Part shown: piece after piece, positions 1-5,974 of the stretch
Layout: each line of letters starts with the position of its first letter
How positions within the stretch are numbered: the first letter of the stretch is position 1
Assembly: GCA_030597775.1 (NCBI GenBank)
Contig: JAUVRF010000126.1
Coordinates: 1 to 6,078 of the forward strand
Reading direction: 5' to 3'
Length of the DNA stretch: 6,078 bases
Source of the DNA: Methanobacteriota archaeon
GTDB lineage: Archaea; Thermoplasmatota; DTKX01; GCA-020343715
Program-made: the position numbers and the translations under genes
Notes under the pieces: generated by a model
The model's input: only the letters and a program-made list of their open reading frames with translations
Told to the model about the DNA's origin: nothing
The model's database searches: none

Positions 1-504
1 GCCGACCATGGCGATCGCGAGGGCGAGCCCTTCGTCGCCCATCATCACCTTCGGGAACCTCCATTTCCACCTGGCGTCGTGTATCGATATGTAGACCGTG
101 TCGCTGGCGATCATGGCACGCTTGGCCCACACCCCCTCGATCTCGTCCCAGGGGATGAAGAGGCGGGTCAGGTAGAGGGGATAGATCGGCATCTCCAGCC
201 CCCACTTGTAGATCCCAGGCATGGCGCCTCCCCTGTCGAGGTCCTTGTTGGCCGACCACCTCAGAGCGAGCGTGTACCCTGCCCAGCAACAAATGATGGG
301 TACGATGACCAATAGGACCATGATCTGGGTCACAACGGCGAATATCAGCACAGCCGTCAGTGGTATCAGGCCGTAGAGCAGATGACCGGATTGGTAGGAT
401 ACGTAGCGCGAGAGCCACACCTCTCGGTCCCAGAGCATCAAGGGCCCTCGATCGATGGCCTCCACCAGGATCTGGCTACCGTTCCTGAGGATGTACTCAC
501 GCAA
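1..504 (-). CDS. Two-helix membrane protein of unknown function, C-terminal part beyond the window
   Basis: I do not recognise this protein. The frame is open from the dtxR stop codon to the window edge, and 168 codons are visible from the TTG at 504. A soluble start of about 40 residues contains LMLWDREVWLSRY. Two adjacent hydrophobic segments follow at about residues 42-59 and 61-81. After these comes a soluble region rich in Trp and aromatic residues (IPWDEIEGVWAKR, then VYISIHDARWKWRF). The alternation of beta-like stretches after a helix pair is reminiscent of bacterial PH-like domain proteins, but this is only an impression. The start is uncertain: TTG 504, GTG 465 and ATG 438 are all possible, and none has a good Shine-Dalgarno site. 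It follows the feo operon on the same strand after 63 bases, so it may be co-transcribed. A TTAATA stretch near 538-543 could instead give it its own promoter. Confidence 0.7.
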   Translation of the reverse strand, partial: MREYILRNGSQILVEAIDRGPLMLWDREVWLSRYVSYQSGHLLYGLIPLTAVLIFAVVTQIMVLLVIVPIICCWAGYTLALRWSANKDLDRGGAMPGIYKWGLEMPIYPLYLTRLFIPWDEIEGVWAKRAMIASDTVYISIHDARWKWRFPKVMMGDEGLALAIAMVG

Positions 505-567
505 CCCGGGCGCCCCGTTGAACCATGTGGACGACCGTATTAATGGTTTGTGGATCTGGACGCGTTC

Positions 568-1089
568 CTACTCGTTCTCCCCGTCCTTGGGAATCCTGAC
601 GCTCTTGATCAGCCCCTCGCTCTCCTCTAGGCAGGACCTCAGGCAGTCCTGCGCGCACTTGGGGGTGCTGCCCGTCTCGTAGTACTCCCGGAAGTGGAGA
701 AGCCATACGGGGCCATCCTTCGGCAGGTTGACGAAGTTCACGAAGCTGTGGAGGCGGTCGAGGGTCTCGGTGCTCACGTTGTGCTCCATGACGCACGCGT
801 CGTCGTCCGCCACGTCCTCGGGGACGCCCAGGATCGTGAGGAACTCCTTGAGGGTGTCGTGCTTCGCGGCCAGCCCGTCGGCCACGGCCTGACCCGTCCC
901 GGCCAGGGTGACCCCGCCGCACTTCTCGTAGTTAATGAGGACCGCCTCCGAGAGCTTCTGGAACATCTCGGTGACGGTGGGCAGTCCCACGTCCAGCGAT
1001 GACGCCACGTCCACGACCTTGGCGTATCCCTTGGTCCTCTGGATACCGTCTATCGTCTCGATGTACTGCTCCCATCGCACGGTGGTCAC
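568..1089 (-). CDS. DtxR/MntR-family metal-dependent transcriptional repressor
   Basis: This is a 173-residue metal-sensing repressor that probably controls the feo operon. An N-terminal winged helix (about 6-62; recognition region LPTVTEMFQKLSE) is followed by the family's dimerisation and metal domain (about 63-122; KHDTLKEFL, then ACVMEHNVS). From memory, B. subtilis MntR aligns without gaps, and its ligands D8, E11, H77, E99, E102 and H103 become Q8, E11, H77, C99, E102 and H103. C99 matches Cys102 of DtxR. There is no SH3-like third domain. Instead a tail of about 50 residues carries C145-x3-C149-x3-C153. The start is GTG 1089, which overlaps the feoC stop as GTGA and has a GAGGGGGGAT ribosome site six bases upstream. 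An open frame runs further upstream to 1218 but lies within feoC and has no family similarity. Which metal is sensed cannot be read from the sequence; iron is inferred from the neighbours. Confidence 0.9.
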   Translation of the reverse strand: MTTVRWEQYIETIDGIQRTKGYAKVVDVASSLDVGLPTVTEMFQKLSEAVLINYEKCGGVTLAGTGQAVADGLAAKHDTLKEFLTILGVPEDVADDDACVMEHNVSTETLDRLHSFVNFVNLPKDGPVWLLHFREYYETGSTPKCAQDCLRSCLEESEGLIKSVRIPKDGENE

Positions 1090-1400
1090 TCGCCCATCCC
1101 CCCTCTTCCGTTCCCGGGGCCATGGACGATACGCCGGCCCTTCTCCGTCATGCGGTAACCGACCACGGTGGGCCCGTCGGAGCAGGTGTCCTCCCGGCAC
1201 CTGGCCGCCATCACGCACCCGGGGCAGTCGCCCTCCGGATCGGGACTCCCCTCGTCGATGGTGATCGTCTCGAGCTGGTCCATCCTGACCATCATCTCCA
1301 TACGGCCCTTGAGGTCGGCCTCGGACATGTCCATCTCGACGGCCATTTCCCCCAGGGTCATGGAGCCCTGATCGATGAGTGTCAGCAGTTTGCGGATCAT
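1086..1400 (-). CDS. feoC: FeoC-like winged-helix protein with four cysteines
   Basis: This small protein of 104 residues resembles the FeoC family, found next to FeoB in many genomes. Residues 1-50 form a helix-turn-helix (start MIRKLLTLIDQGSMTLGEMA, then MSEADLKGRMEMMVRMDQLE). Next comes a loop with C59-x2-C62-x5-C68-x4-C73, and then a wing-like strand, GYRMTEKGRR (81-90). In enterobacterial FeoC a similar four-cysteine loop binds an oxygen-sensitive Fe-S cluster and the protein contacts the FeoB G domain; its role as a transcription factor is debated. This protein is longer than the roughly 78-residue enterobacterial form. The start is the only nearby ATG, one base after the TAG of the preceding gene, with GGGGG 11 bases upstream. 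Its stop overlaps the start of the DtxR-type gene. The assignment rests on fold pattern, cysteines and location, so a generic four-cysteine winged-helix regulator remains possible. Confidence 0.8.
   Translation of the reverse strand: MIRKLLTLIDQGSMTLGEMAVEMDMSEADLKGRMEMMVRMDQLETITIDEGSPDPEGDCPGCVMAARCREDTCSDGPTVVGYRMTEKGRRIVHGPGNGRGGMGE
1096..1105 (-). promoter_or_regulatory. Ribosome binding site that decides the start of the DtxR-type gene
   Basis: GAGGGGGGAT inside the 3' end of feoC ends six bases before GTG 1089. It supports this start over the later GTG 1080 and over any start inside the long upstream frame extension. Confidence 0.65.
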
Positions 1401-1401
1401 C

Positions 1402-1902
1402 CTAGAGTAAACCCCCGTTCACGTTGTTAAGGTCTTTTGTCCCGTTGCCCTGCGCACCCCGGGGATGAAGCGTGAAACCATGCCTCCAGGCGAGAAGTCC
1501 AGCCAGGGGGAGCGGTGAGAGGTACAGTGCCGGGGACAGGATGTCCAGGGCGTTGTATCCGGCGTAATCGCCTCCGATGGTCCATGCACCCAGGTATGAC
1601 GCTCCGATGGACGAGAGCTCGACGATGGCAAAGAACAGCGCCAGCAGGATGCCGATGTACACGAAGGCCACACCCTCGTGGAGGCCTTGCCTGAGCTCCC
1701 TGTAGCCCTGGACCATGACGGTGCCCACGATGATGAGCACGAAGCCATCCATGGCACCACCGTTGAGATAGAGCATCTCGGACCAGGCGCCCCGGAGACC
1801 GAGCCCGGCCAACATCTGGAAGCAGCCCAGGACGATGTACAGGACGCCCGTGACCCCGGCGAACACGGCCCTGGTCCTCATGGTCCTGTCCATTGGCGTC
1901 AC
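1402..1902 (-). CDS. Four-helix membrane protein of unknown function in the feo operon
   Basis: I do not recognise this 166-residue protein. It has four clear hydrophobic segments at about 12-36, 48-66, 76-99 and 118-139, joined by short loops. A short basic N-terminus (MDRTMRTR) suggests a cytoplasmic start, and the polar tail of about 25 residues ends in NNVNGGLL. Acidic residues lie at or near membrane edges (D52, E95, D120). There is a single cysteine (C27), no signal peptide and no metal-binding cluster of His or Cys. The start chosen is GTG 1902, four bases after the feoB stop and seven bases after GGGGG of a GGGGGTGAT site; ATG 1893 is the alternative. It is followed by feoC after one base. 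Its place between feoB and feoC suggests a role linked to iron uptake, for example an accessory subunit of FeoB, but that is inference only. Confidence 0.85.
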   Translation of the reverse strand: MTPMDRTMRTRAVFAGVTGVLYIVLGCFQMLAGLGLRGAWSEMLYLNGGAMDGFVLIIVGTVMVQGYRELRQGLHEGVAFVYIGILLALFFAIVELSSIGASYLGAWTIGGDYAGYNALDILSPALYLSPLPLAGLLAWRHGFTLHPRGAQGNGTKDLNNVNGGLL

Positions 1903-1905
1903 ATC

Positions 1906-1914
1906 ATCACCCCC
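1906..1914 (-). promoter_or_regulatory. Ribosome binding site of the four-helix protein, overlapping the feoB stop
   Basis: GGGGGTGAT overlaps the end of feoB, including its TGA. GGGGG ends seven bases before GTG 1902 but 16 bases before ATG 1893, which favours the GTG. The arrangement suggests translational coupling to feoB. Confidence 0.6.
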
Positions 1915-3967
1915 ACCCCAGGGCAAGCCCCGCCCTGTAGAACAGGAAGGCCACGAGCCATGCGAGGACCAGGCTGTACACCACCGAGAACGCGGTCCAC
2001 CTGATGGAGCCCGTCTCCTTCCAGATGACACCCACCGTGGCCAGGCAGGGTGTGTAGAGCAGCGTGAATGCCATGAGCCCCGCCGCGCTGGCCGCGTTCA
2101 GCCCGCTGCTGGGGTCGGTGAGACCCTTGACTAGACTGCCACCGCCCTCGCCACCCCCGAACAACACTCCCAGGGTGCCGGCGACGAGTTCCTTGGCTAT
2201 GAAACCGAACAGGAGCGCGACCACGATGCGCCAGTCGAAACCCAGGGGCGCCACCAGGGGCTCGAGGAGCTTGCCGATCATGCCGGCGACGCTGTCCTCG
2301 CTGCCGTACTCCACTCCCCACGGCAGTGAGGCCATGAACCAGACGATGATGGCACCCAGGAGGATGACAGTACCCGCCTTCCGCATGTACATCCGCGTGC
2401 GTTCCCAGGTGTGCGAGAGCACCAGCTTCGTGGATGGAAGGTGGTACCTGGGCATCTCCATGATGAAGGGCGCCGGCTCTCCCCTGAGAAGCGTGCTCCT
2501 GAGGAGCTTGGCGGTGAGGATGGCGACCAGGATGCCCAGGATGTATATCCCGAAGATGGCCGTGCCGGCCGCCGCGCCGAAGAAGGCTCCAGCAAGGAGC
2601 ACGAACACCGGCAACCTCGCCCCGCACGACATGAAGGGGTTGACCAGGATGGTGATGAAACGGTCCTTGCGGTCCTCGATGCTCCGGGTCGACAGGATGG
2701 CGGGCACGTTGCATCCGAAGCCCATGAGCATGGGGATGAAGGACTTGCCGTGGAGACCGAGGTTCGCCATGATACGGTCCATGTTGAAGGCGGCCCGGGC
2801 CAGGTAACCGGTGTCCTCCAGTATTGCCAGCAGGAGGAACAGCACGAAGATGGGCGGCACGAAGATCAGGACGAAGCCAACGCCGCTTATGATGCCGTCT
2901 GCCAGCAGCGAGCCCAGCCATTCGGAGGCCACGTTCTCCGAGATCCAGCCGCTCAAGTGTGCGAAGGCGGCATCGATCATGGCCGAGAAGGGGATGGACA
3001 CGGTGAAGGTGAGGGTGAACGCGCCCCACATCATGGCCAGGAATATCGGGATGCCCAGCCACTTGTGGGTCAACACCCGGTCCACGTAGTCCGAGGGGGT
3101 CACCCTGAGCTGGCATCGCACCAGGGCCTGGCCCAGTATCGTGTCGATGACCTCGTAGCGACGCTCGGCCATCTCGACCTCGATCTCCTCGTGGTCCGCG
3201 TCCGTCAGTAGCGCCCTCACCGGTTCCTCGACGGAGCTGCCGCTCAAGCGCTCGAGGACGTTCTCGTCGCCTTCCAGCAATTTGACGGACATCCACCTCA
3301 GCGGATACTTCTCCGAGATCCCGGGGTCCTGGTCCAGGGTCTCCACGAGCACCGAGATCCTGCGCTCCAGCTCGTCCCCGTAGCCCACCATGTGGTGGTG
3401 ATGGTACTCCCTGTCGGCCTCCTCGACTATCTCGTCGAGCAGCCGGTCCATCCCGGTCCTCTTGGAGGCGGACGTGGGCACGACCGGGATCTCCAGGAAC
3501 TCCTCCAGCTTCTCCAGGTCGATGCAGTCGCCCCGGGCCTCTGACACGTCGAACATGTTGAGGGCCATCACGAGGCGGGCGCCGGTGGTCATGAGCTGGG
3601 TGGTAAGGTACAGGTTCCGGCCCATGTTGGTGGCGTCCACAACGTGGATGACCACGTCGGGGGCCTCCTCGATGATGTAGTCCCGGGTGATGATCTCGTC
3701 GATGGAGTTGGCGGTGAGGCTGTAGGTGCCAGGAAGGTCGATGAACTCGAGCAGGTGGCCCCTGTGGCGACGGGTGCCGACCTTCTTGTCCACCGTCACC
3801 CCCGGCCAGTTCCCCACATGCTGGCGGGCACCCGTCAGGGCGTTGAACAGGGAGGTCTTGCCCACGTTGGGATTGCCGGCCAGGGCGATGCGAAGGCGGT
3901 GCTCCTCGTGGTGCCGCTCCCTCCGCCGGGCCCGGTAATGCCAGTGCATTCCACCTTTGTGGGGCAC
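1907..3967 (-). CDS. feoB: Ferrous iron transporter FeoB
   Basis: FeoB is the GTP-dependent inner-membrane Fe2+ permease. The 686-residue protein has all expected parts. The G domain shows G1 GNPNVGKTS (31-39), G2 GVTVD (56-60), G3 DLPG (77-80), the FeoB-type G4 NMFD (137-140) and G5 TSASKR (165-170). A helical spacer follows (about 185-285). The membrane part has the two Gate regions with their conserved cysteines: GFGCNVPA (C419) and NPFMSCGARLPV (C448). The C-terminal block LLYTPCLATVGVIWKETGS contains C641. Length and order are normal for an archaeal FeoB. Two oddities are a 26-residue N-terminal extension rich in His and Arg, and HHHH at 189-192. The start is GTG 3967, with GGAGGAT nine bases upstream inside the end of feoA; ATG 3949 has no usable spacing. 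Cytoplasmic FeoA probably regulates it. Confidence 0.98.
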   Translation of the reverse strand: MPHKGGMHWHYRARRRERHHEEHRLRIALAGNPNVGKTSLFNALTGARQHVGNWPGVTVDKKVGTRRHRGHLLEFIDLPGTYSLTANSIDEIITRDYIIEEAPDVVIHVVDATNMGRNLYLTTQLMTTGARLVMALNMFDVSEARGDCIDLEKLEEFLEIPVVPTSASKRTGMDRLLDEIVEEADREYHHHHMVGYGDELERRISVLVETLDQDPGISEKYPLRWMSVKLLEGDENVLERLSGSSVEEPVRALLTDADHEEIEVEMAERRYEVIDTILGQALVRCQLRVTPSDYVDRVLTHKWLGIPIFLAMMWGAFTLTFTVSIPFSAMIDAAFAHLSGWISENVASEWLGSLLADGIISGVGFVLIFVPPIFVLFLLLAILEDTGYLARAAFNMDRIMANLGLHGKSFIPMLMGFGCNVPAILSTRSIEDRKDRFITILVNPFMSCGARLPVFVLLAGAFFGAAAGTAIFGIYILGILVAILTAKLLRSTLLRGEPAPFIMEMPRYHLPSTKLVLSHTWERTRMYMRKAGTVILLGAIIVWFMASLPWGVEYGSEDSVAGMIGKLLEPLVAPLGFDWRIVVALLFGFIAKELVAGTLGVLFGGGEGGGSLVKGLTDPSSGLNAASAAGLMAFTLLYTPCLATVGVIWKETGSIRWTAFSVVYSLVLAWLVAFLFYRAGLALGWG

Positions 3968-3971
3968 GGGA

Positions 3972-4247
3972 TCAATCCTCCATGAACCGGACCTCTACCA
4001 TGTGGGCGTCGCGCCGACGTATGGAGTAGTCCGTGCCCTTCACCCGGTACTCCACGGGGTCATCCAGGGGAGCCTTGCGCAGCACCTCCACGATGGCACC
4101 CGGGACCATGCCCATCGCCAGGAGGCGCCGCCTTAGCCGGCCCCTGCCCTTGAGGTGGACGACCTTCACGCGACGACCTGGCTGGACCTCGTCCAGGCGT
4201 AATAGTGGTAACTCGTCGTCGGTGCTGGCCACGCTCATCACAACCAT
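3972..4247 (-). CDS. feoA: FeoA, small SH3-like partner of FeoB
   Basis: FeoA is a small cytoplasmic SH3-like protein needed for FeoB-dependent Fe2+ uptake, probably acting on the FeoB G domain. This 91-residue copy shows the family pattern: LRLDEVQPGRRVKVVHLKG (about 16-34), the basic helix LRRRLLAMGMVPG, and the strand pairs around IVEVLRKAP and EYRVKGTDYSIRRRDAHMVEV. The arrangement L-x5-PG near the start and MGM-x-PG in the middle is typical. The start at ATG 4247 lies three bases downstream of a perfect palindrome, leaving almost no room for a ribosome site, so translation may begin on a very short leader or at ATG 4238. The gene is first in the operon, and feoB begins four bases after it. 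It is the point at which the whole cluster is most likely regulated. Confidence 0.96.
   Translation of the reverse strand: MVVMSVASTDDELPLLRLDEVQPGRRVKVVHLKGRGRLRRRLLAMGMVPGAIVEVLRKAPLDDPVEYRVKGTDYSIRRRDAHMVEVRFMED
3975..3981 (-). promoter_or_regulatory. Ribosome binding site that decides the feoB start
   Basis: GGAGGAT lies within the last codons of feoA. Its GGAGG part ends nine bases before GTG 3967. It supports the GTG start, and hence the His-rich N-terminal extension of FeoB, over the later ATG 3949, where a GGTGGA abuts the start codon directly. Confidence 0.7.
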
Positions 4248-4249
4248 AT

Positions 4250-4265
4250 ATTCGGTTAACCGAAT
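4250..4265. promoter_or_regulatory. Perfect 16-base palindrome, probable DtxR-type operator of feoA
   Basis: ATTCGGTTAACCGAAT is its own reverse complement over all 16 bases. It ends two bases before the feoA ATG. It is close to the core of the DtxR/IdeR box, TTAGGTTAGCCTAA, differing at few positions and keeping the GGTTA/TAACC halves. A DtxR-family gene ends the same operon, which makes autoregulated repression under high metal the natural reading. Binding itself is inferred. Confidence 0.8.
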
Positions 4266-4278
4266 GTTCTTCGTCTTC

Positions 4279-4302
4279 CCTAATAGTGCTTCCGCTATAT
4301 GA
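4279..4302 (-). promoter_or_regulatory. Candidate TATA elements of the feo operon
   Basis: Two AT-rich stretches stand out upstream of feoA. ACTATTAGG (about 4279-4288) would place the transcript start near 4258, inside the palindrome. CATATA (4296-4301) would place it near 4272, just upstream. Either way the palindrome would cover the start site or the initially transcribed region. Neither is a strong archaeal TATA box, so the assignment is tentative. Confidence 0.4.
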
Positions 4303-4346
4303 AGGTATTGACATCGTGACCGGCGCGTGCCTGGGGGTGATGCTCT

Positions 4347-5858
4347 TCACAGTTGTACGCCGTAGATGGGGCCGAACTTCTCCTTGATGTAGCCGATCCA
4401 GTGGTCCGCGTTCATGGGCTCGCCCGTCAGGTGCTTGAGCATGTCCGGGGTGCGGTACATCCTGCCCGGGCGGTGCACCTTCTCGTTGAGCCAACCCAGG
4501 AGGGGCTCGAAGCGGCCCGCCTCGATCTGGTCCCACACGTCGGGAATGTCCTTGATCATCGTGTTCCACAGTTGGACGCTGATGAGGTTGCCGAAGGTGT
4601 AGGTCGGGAAGTAGCCCTGTATGCCCATGGACCAGTGGATGTCCTGCATGCAGCCGTCGGCGTCCGAGGGCACGTCGATGCCCAGGTAGCTCTTGTACTT
4701 CTCGTTCCATAGGGCGGGGATCTCTTCCACATCCACCTTGCCGTTCATCATCGCCAGCTCCACCTCGAAGCGGATGAGGATGTGCATGTTGTACGTGACC
4801 TCGTCGGCCTCGACCCGGATGAGCGAGGGCTTGACCAGGTTCGCGGCCGCGTAGAAGTCCTCGATGGGCACGTTGCCGACCTGACCGGGGAAGGTGGCCT
4901 GCAACTTGGGATAGTAGTGGCGCCAGAAGGGCATAGACCTGCCCACCAGGTTCTCCCACATCCTCGATTGGGACTCGTGGAAGCCGAGACCGATGGCGTC
5001 ACCCATGGGGGTGGCGTAGTGCTCGGGGTTGAGGCCCTGCTGGTACATCGCGTGGCCCGCCTCGTGGATGTTGGCGAAGAGGGCGGGGCGGATATCGTTC
5101 TCGTTGTACCTGGTGGTGATGCGAACATCGTCGATGGCACCGGAGGTGAAGGGGTGGGCGGCCTCGTCGAGACGACCCCGGTTCCAGTCGTAACCGATGT
5201 CGGTCACCACCATGATGCCGAACTCCTTCTGCTTCTCCAGGGGCCATGGCTGGGCCAGGATGCCCTCGTCGGGATGGACGTCGGAATCGAGTATCTTCTT
5301 GACGATGGGCACGAGCCTCTCGCGCAGATCGGCGAAGACCACCTCCACGTCCTTGGTCCTGGTACCGGGCTCGTACTCGTCGATGAGGGCGTCGTAGATG
5401 TTGTCCTCGTACCCGATATGCTCGGCCACCTGGACCTTGAGGTCGATCATCTTCTCCAGGGATGGTGCGAAGAGGCTGAAGTCGTCCTTCGAGCGCGCAT
5501 CCTTCCAGGTCTCGAGGGACATGGAGGTATGCTTGGCGATCTCCTTGACGAGGGAACCGGGTATGGCCACCTCGCGGTCGTACTGCCAGCCGGTCTCGCG
5601 CACGTTGGTCTGTTCCTCGGGCCCGAGGCCGTCGAACACGTCGGGCCGACGAAGCTCCTCCAGGTACACTCGCATCCTGTCGGAGGTGTAGTAGTCGTGG
5701 AACCACTTGGCCATGGTCGCCATCTGGTTGGCCCTCTCCATGGCCCCACCTTGAGGCATCTTGGTCTCCTGGTCCCAGGCCAGGATGCCCGCGGCGAACT
5801 GTGCGTTCTGACATTCCTTCTCGAACTCGATGAACTCGGGGTAGCTGTTTCCCGCCAT
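4347..5858 (-). CDS. M32 family zinc carboxypeptidase (carboxypeptidase Taq type)
   Basis: This cytoplasmic metallocarboxypeptidase removes C-terminal residues from peptides and probably serves peptide turnover. The 503-residue length matches the family. The zinc site is plain: HEAGH at 265-269 supplies two histidines and the catalytic Glu266, and HESQS (294-298) gives the third ligand, Glu295. Other M32 landmarks are HPFTSG (235-240), DVRITTRY (244-251), IRVEADEVTYNMHI (347-360) and GYFPTYTFGNL (415-425). There is no signal peptide. The start is ATG 5858, preceded by AGGGGGACC at a good distance and by a TATA-like element. The gene stands alone between a tRNA and the feo operon. I see no functional tie to iron uptake, and the 99-base gap downstream with its own operator argues against a shared transcript. 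The high-GC coding pattern matches its neighbours, with no sign of transfer. Confidence 0.97.
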   Translation of the reverse strand: MAGNSYPEFIEFEKECQNAQFAAGILAWDQETKMPQGGAMERANQMATMAKWFHDYYTSDRMRVYLEELRRPDVFDGLGPEEQTNVRETGWQYDREVAIPGSLVKEIAKHTSMSLETWKDARSKDDFSLFAPSLEKMIDLKVQVAEHIGYEDNIYDALIDEYEPGTRTKDVEVVFADLRERLVPIVKKILDSDVHPDEGILAQPWPLEKQKEFGIMVVTDIGYDWNRGRLDEAAHPFTSGAIDDVRITTRYNENDIRPALFANIHEAGHAMYQQGLNPEHYATPMGDAIGLGFHESQSRMWENLVGRSMPFWRHYYPKLQATFPGQVGNVPIEDFYAAANLVKPSLIRVEADEVTYNMHILIRFEVELAMMNGKVDVEEIPALWNEKYKSYLGIDVPSDADGCMQDIHWSMGIQGYFPTYTFGNLISVQLWNTMIKDIPDVWDQIEAGRFEPLLGWLNEKVHRPGRMYRTPDMLKHLTGEPMNADHWIGYIKEKFGPIYGVQL

Positions 5859-5895
5859 GATAGGTCCCCCTGTGGGTAAGGCGCCGAATCAAGGG

Positions 5896-5908
5896 GATAT
5901 ACCTTAAG
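5896..5908 (-). promoter_or_regulatory. Candidate TATA box for the carboxypeptidase gene
   Basis: CTTAAGGTATATC on the minus strand is the most AT-rich element in the gap between the tRNA and the carboxypeptidase. It lies 38-50 bases before the ATG. At the usual archaeal spacing the transcript would start near 5873-5879, leaving a short leader that contains the ribosome site AGGGGGACC (5863-5871). The remaining gap up to the tRNA shows nothing else clear. Confidence 0.5.
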
Positions 5909-5974
5909 TCTTTCCCAGATAATGGGCGGATTCTGCGCTCGGGGGATGGACCTAGCGCGTTTGAGAGGAAAGAA

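Noticed and set aside
521..548. Inverted repeat AACCAT/ATGGTT with a 16-base spacer between the regulator and the downstream gene
   Set aside because: Six-base arms with a long loop and no T-run are within chance. I do not call it a terminator or operator.
1090..1218. Upstream extension of the DtxR-type frame to an ATG at 1218
   Set aside because: The added 43 residues are Arg/Gly-rich, overlap feoC fully and resemble nothing. The GTG at 1089 has the ribosome site and gives a register matching MntR.
1903..2031. Upstream extension of the four-helix protein to an ATG at 2031
   Set aside because: The extra part overlaps the conserved C-terminus of feoB and has a Ser/Arg/Gly shadow composition.
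2411..3211. Plus-strand open frame of 266 codons opposite feoB
   Set aside because: The composition is dominated by Glu, Gly, His, Asp and Gln, as expected of an antisense shadow. No family pattern.
1899..3296. Open frame of 465 codons on the minus strand in another frame of feoB
   Set aside because: It is rich in Arg, Gly and His with no domain pattern, and feoB in the other frame is complete and recognisable.
4782..5879. Long open frame of 365 codons on the plus strand
   Set aside because: It lies opposite the M32 carboxypeptidase, whose zinc site and family blocks are intact. The long antisense frame is a by-product of high-GC codon use and has a low-complexity Val/Gly/Leu/Asp composition.
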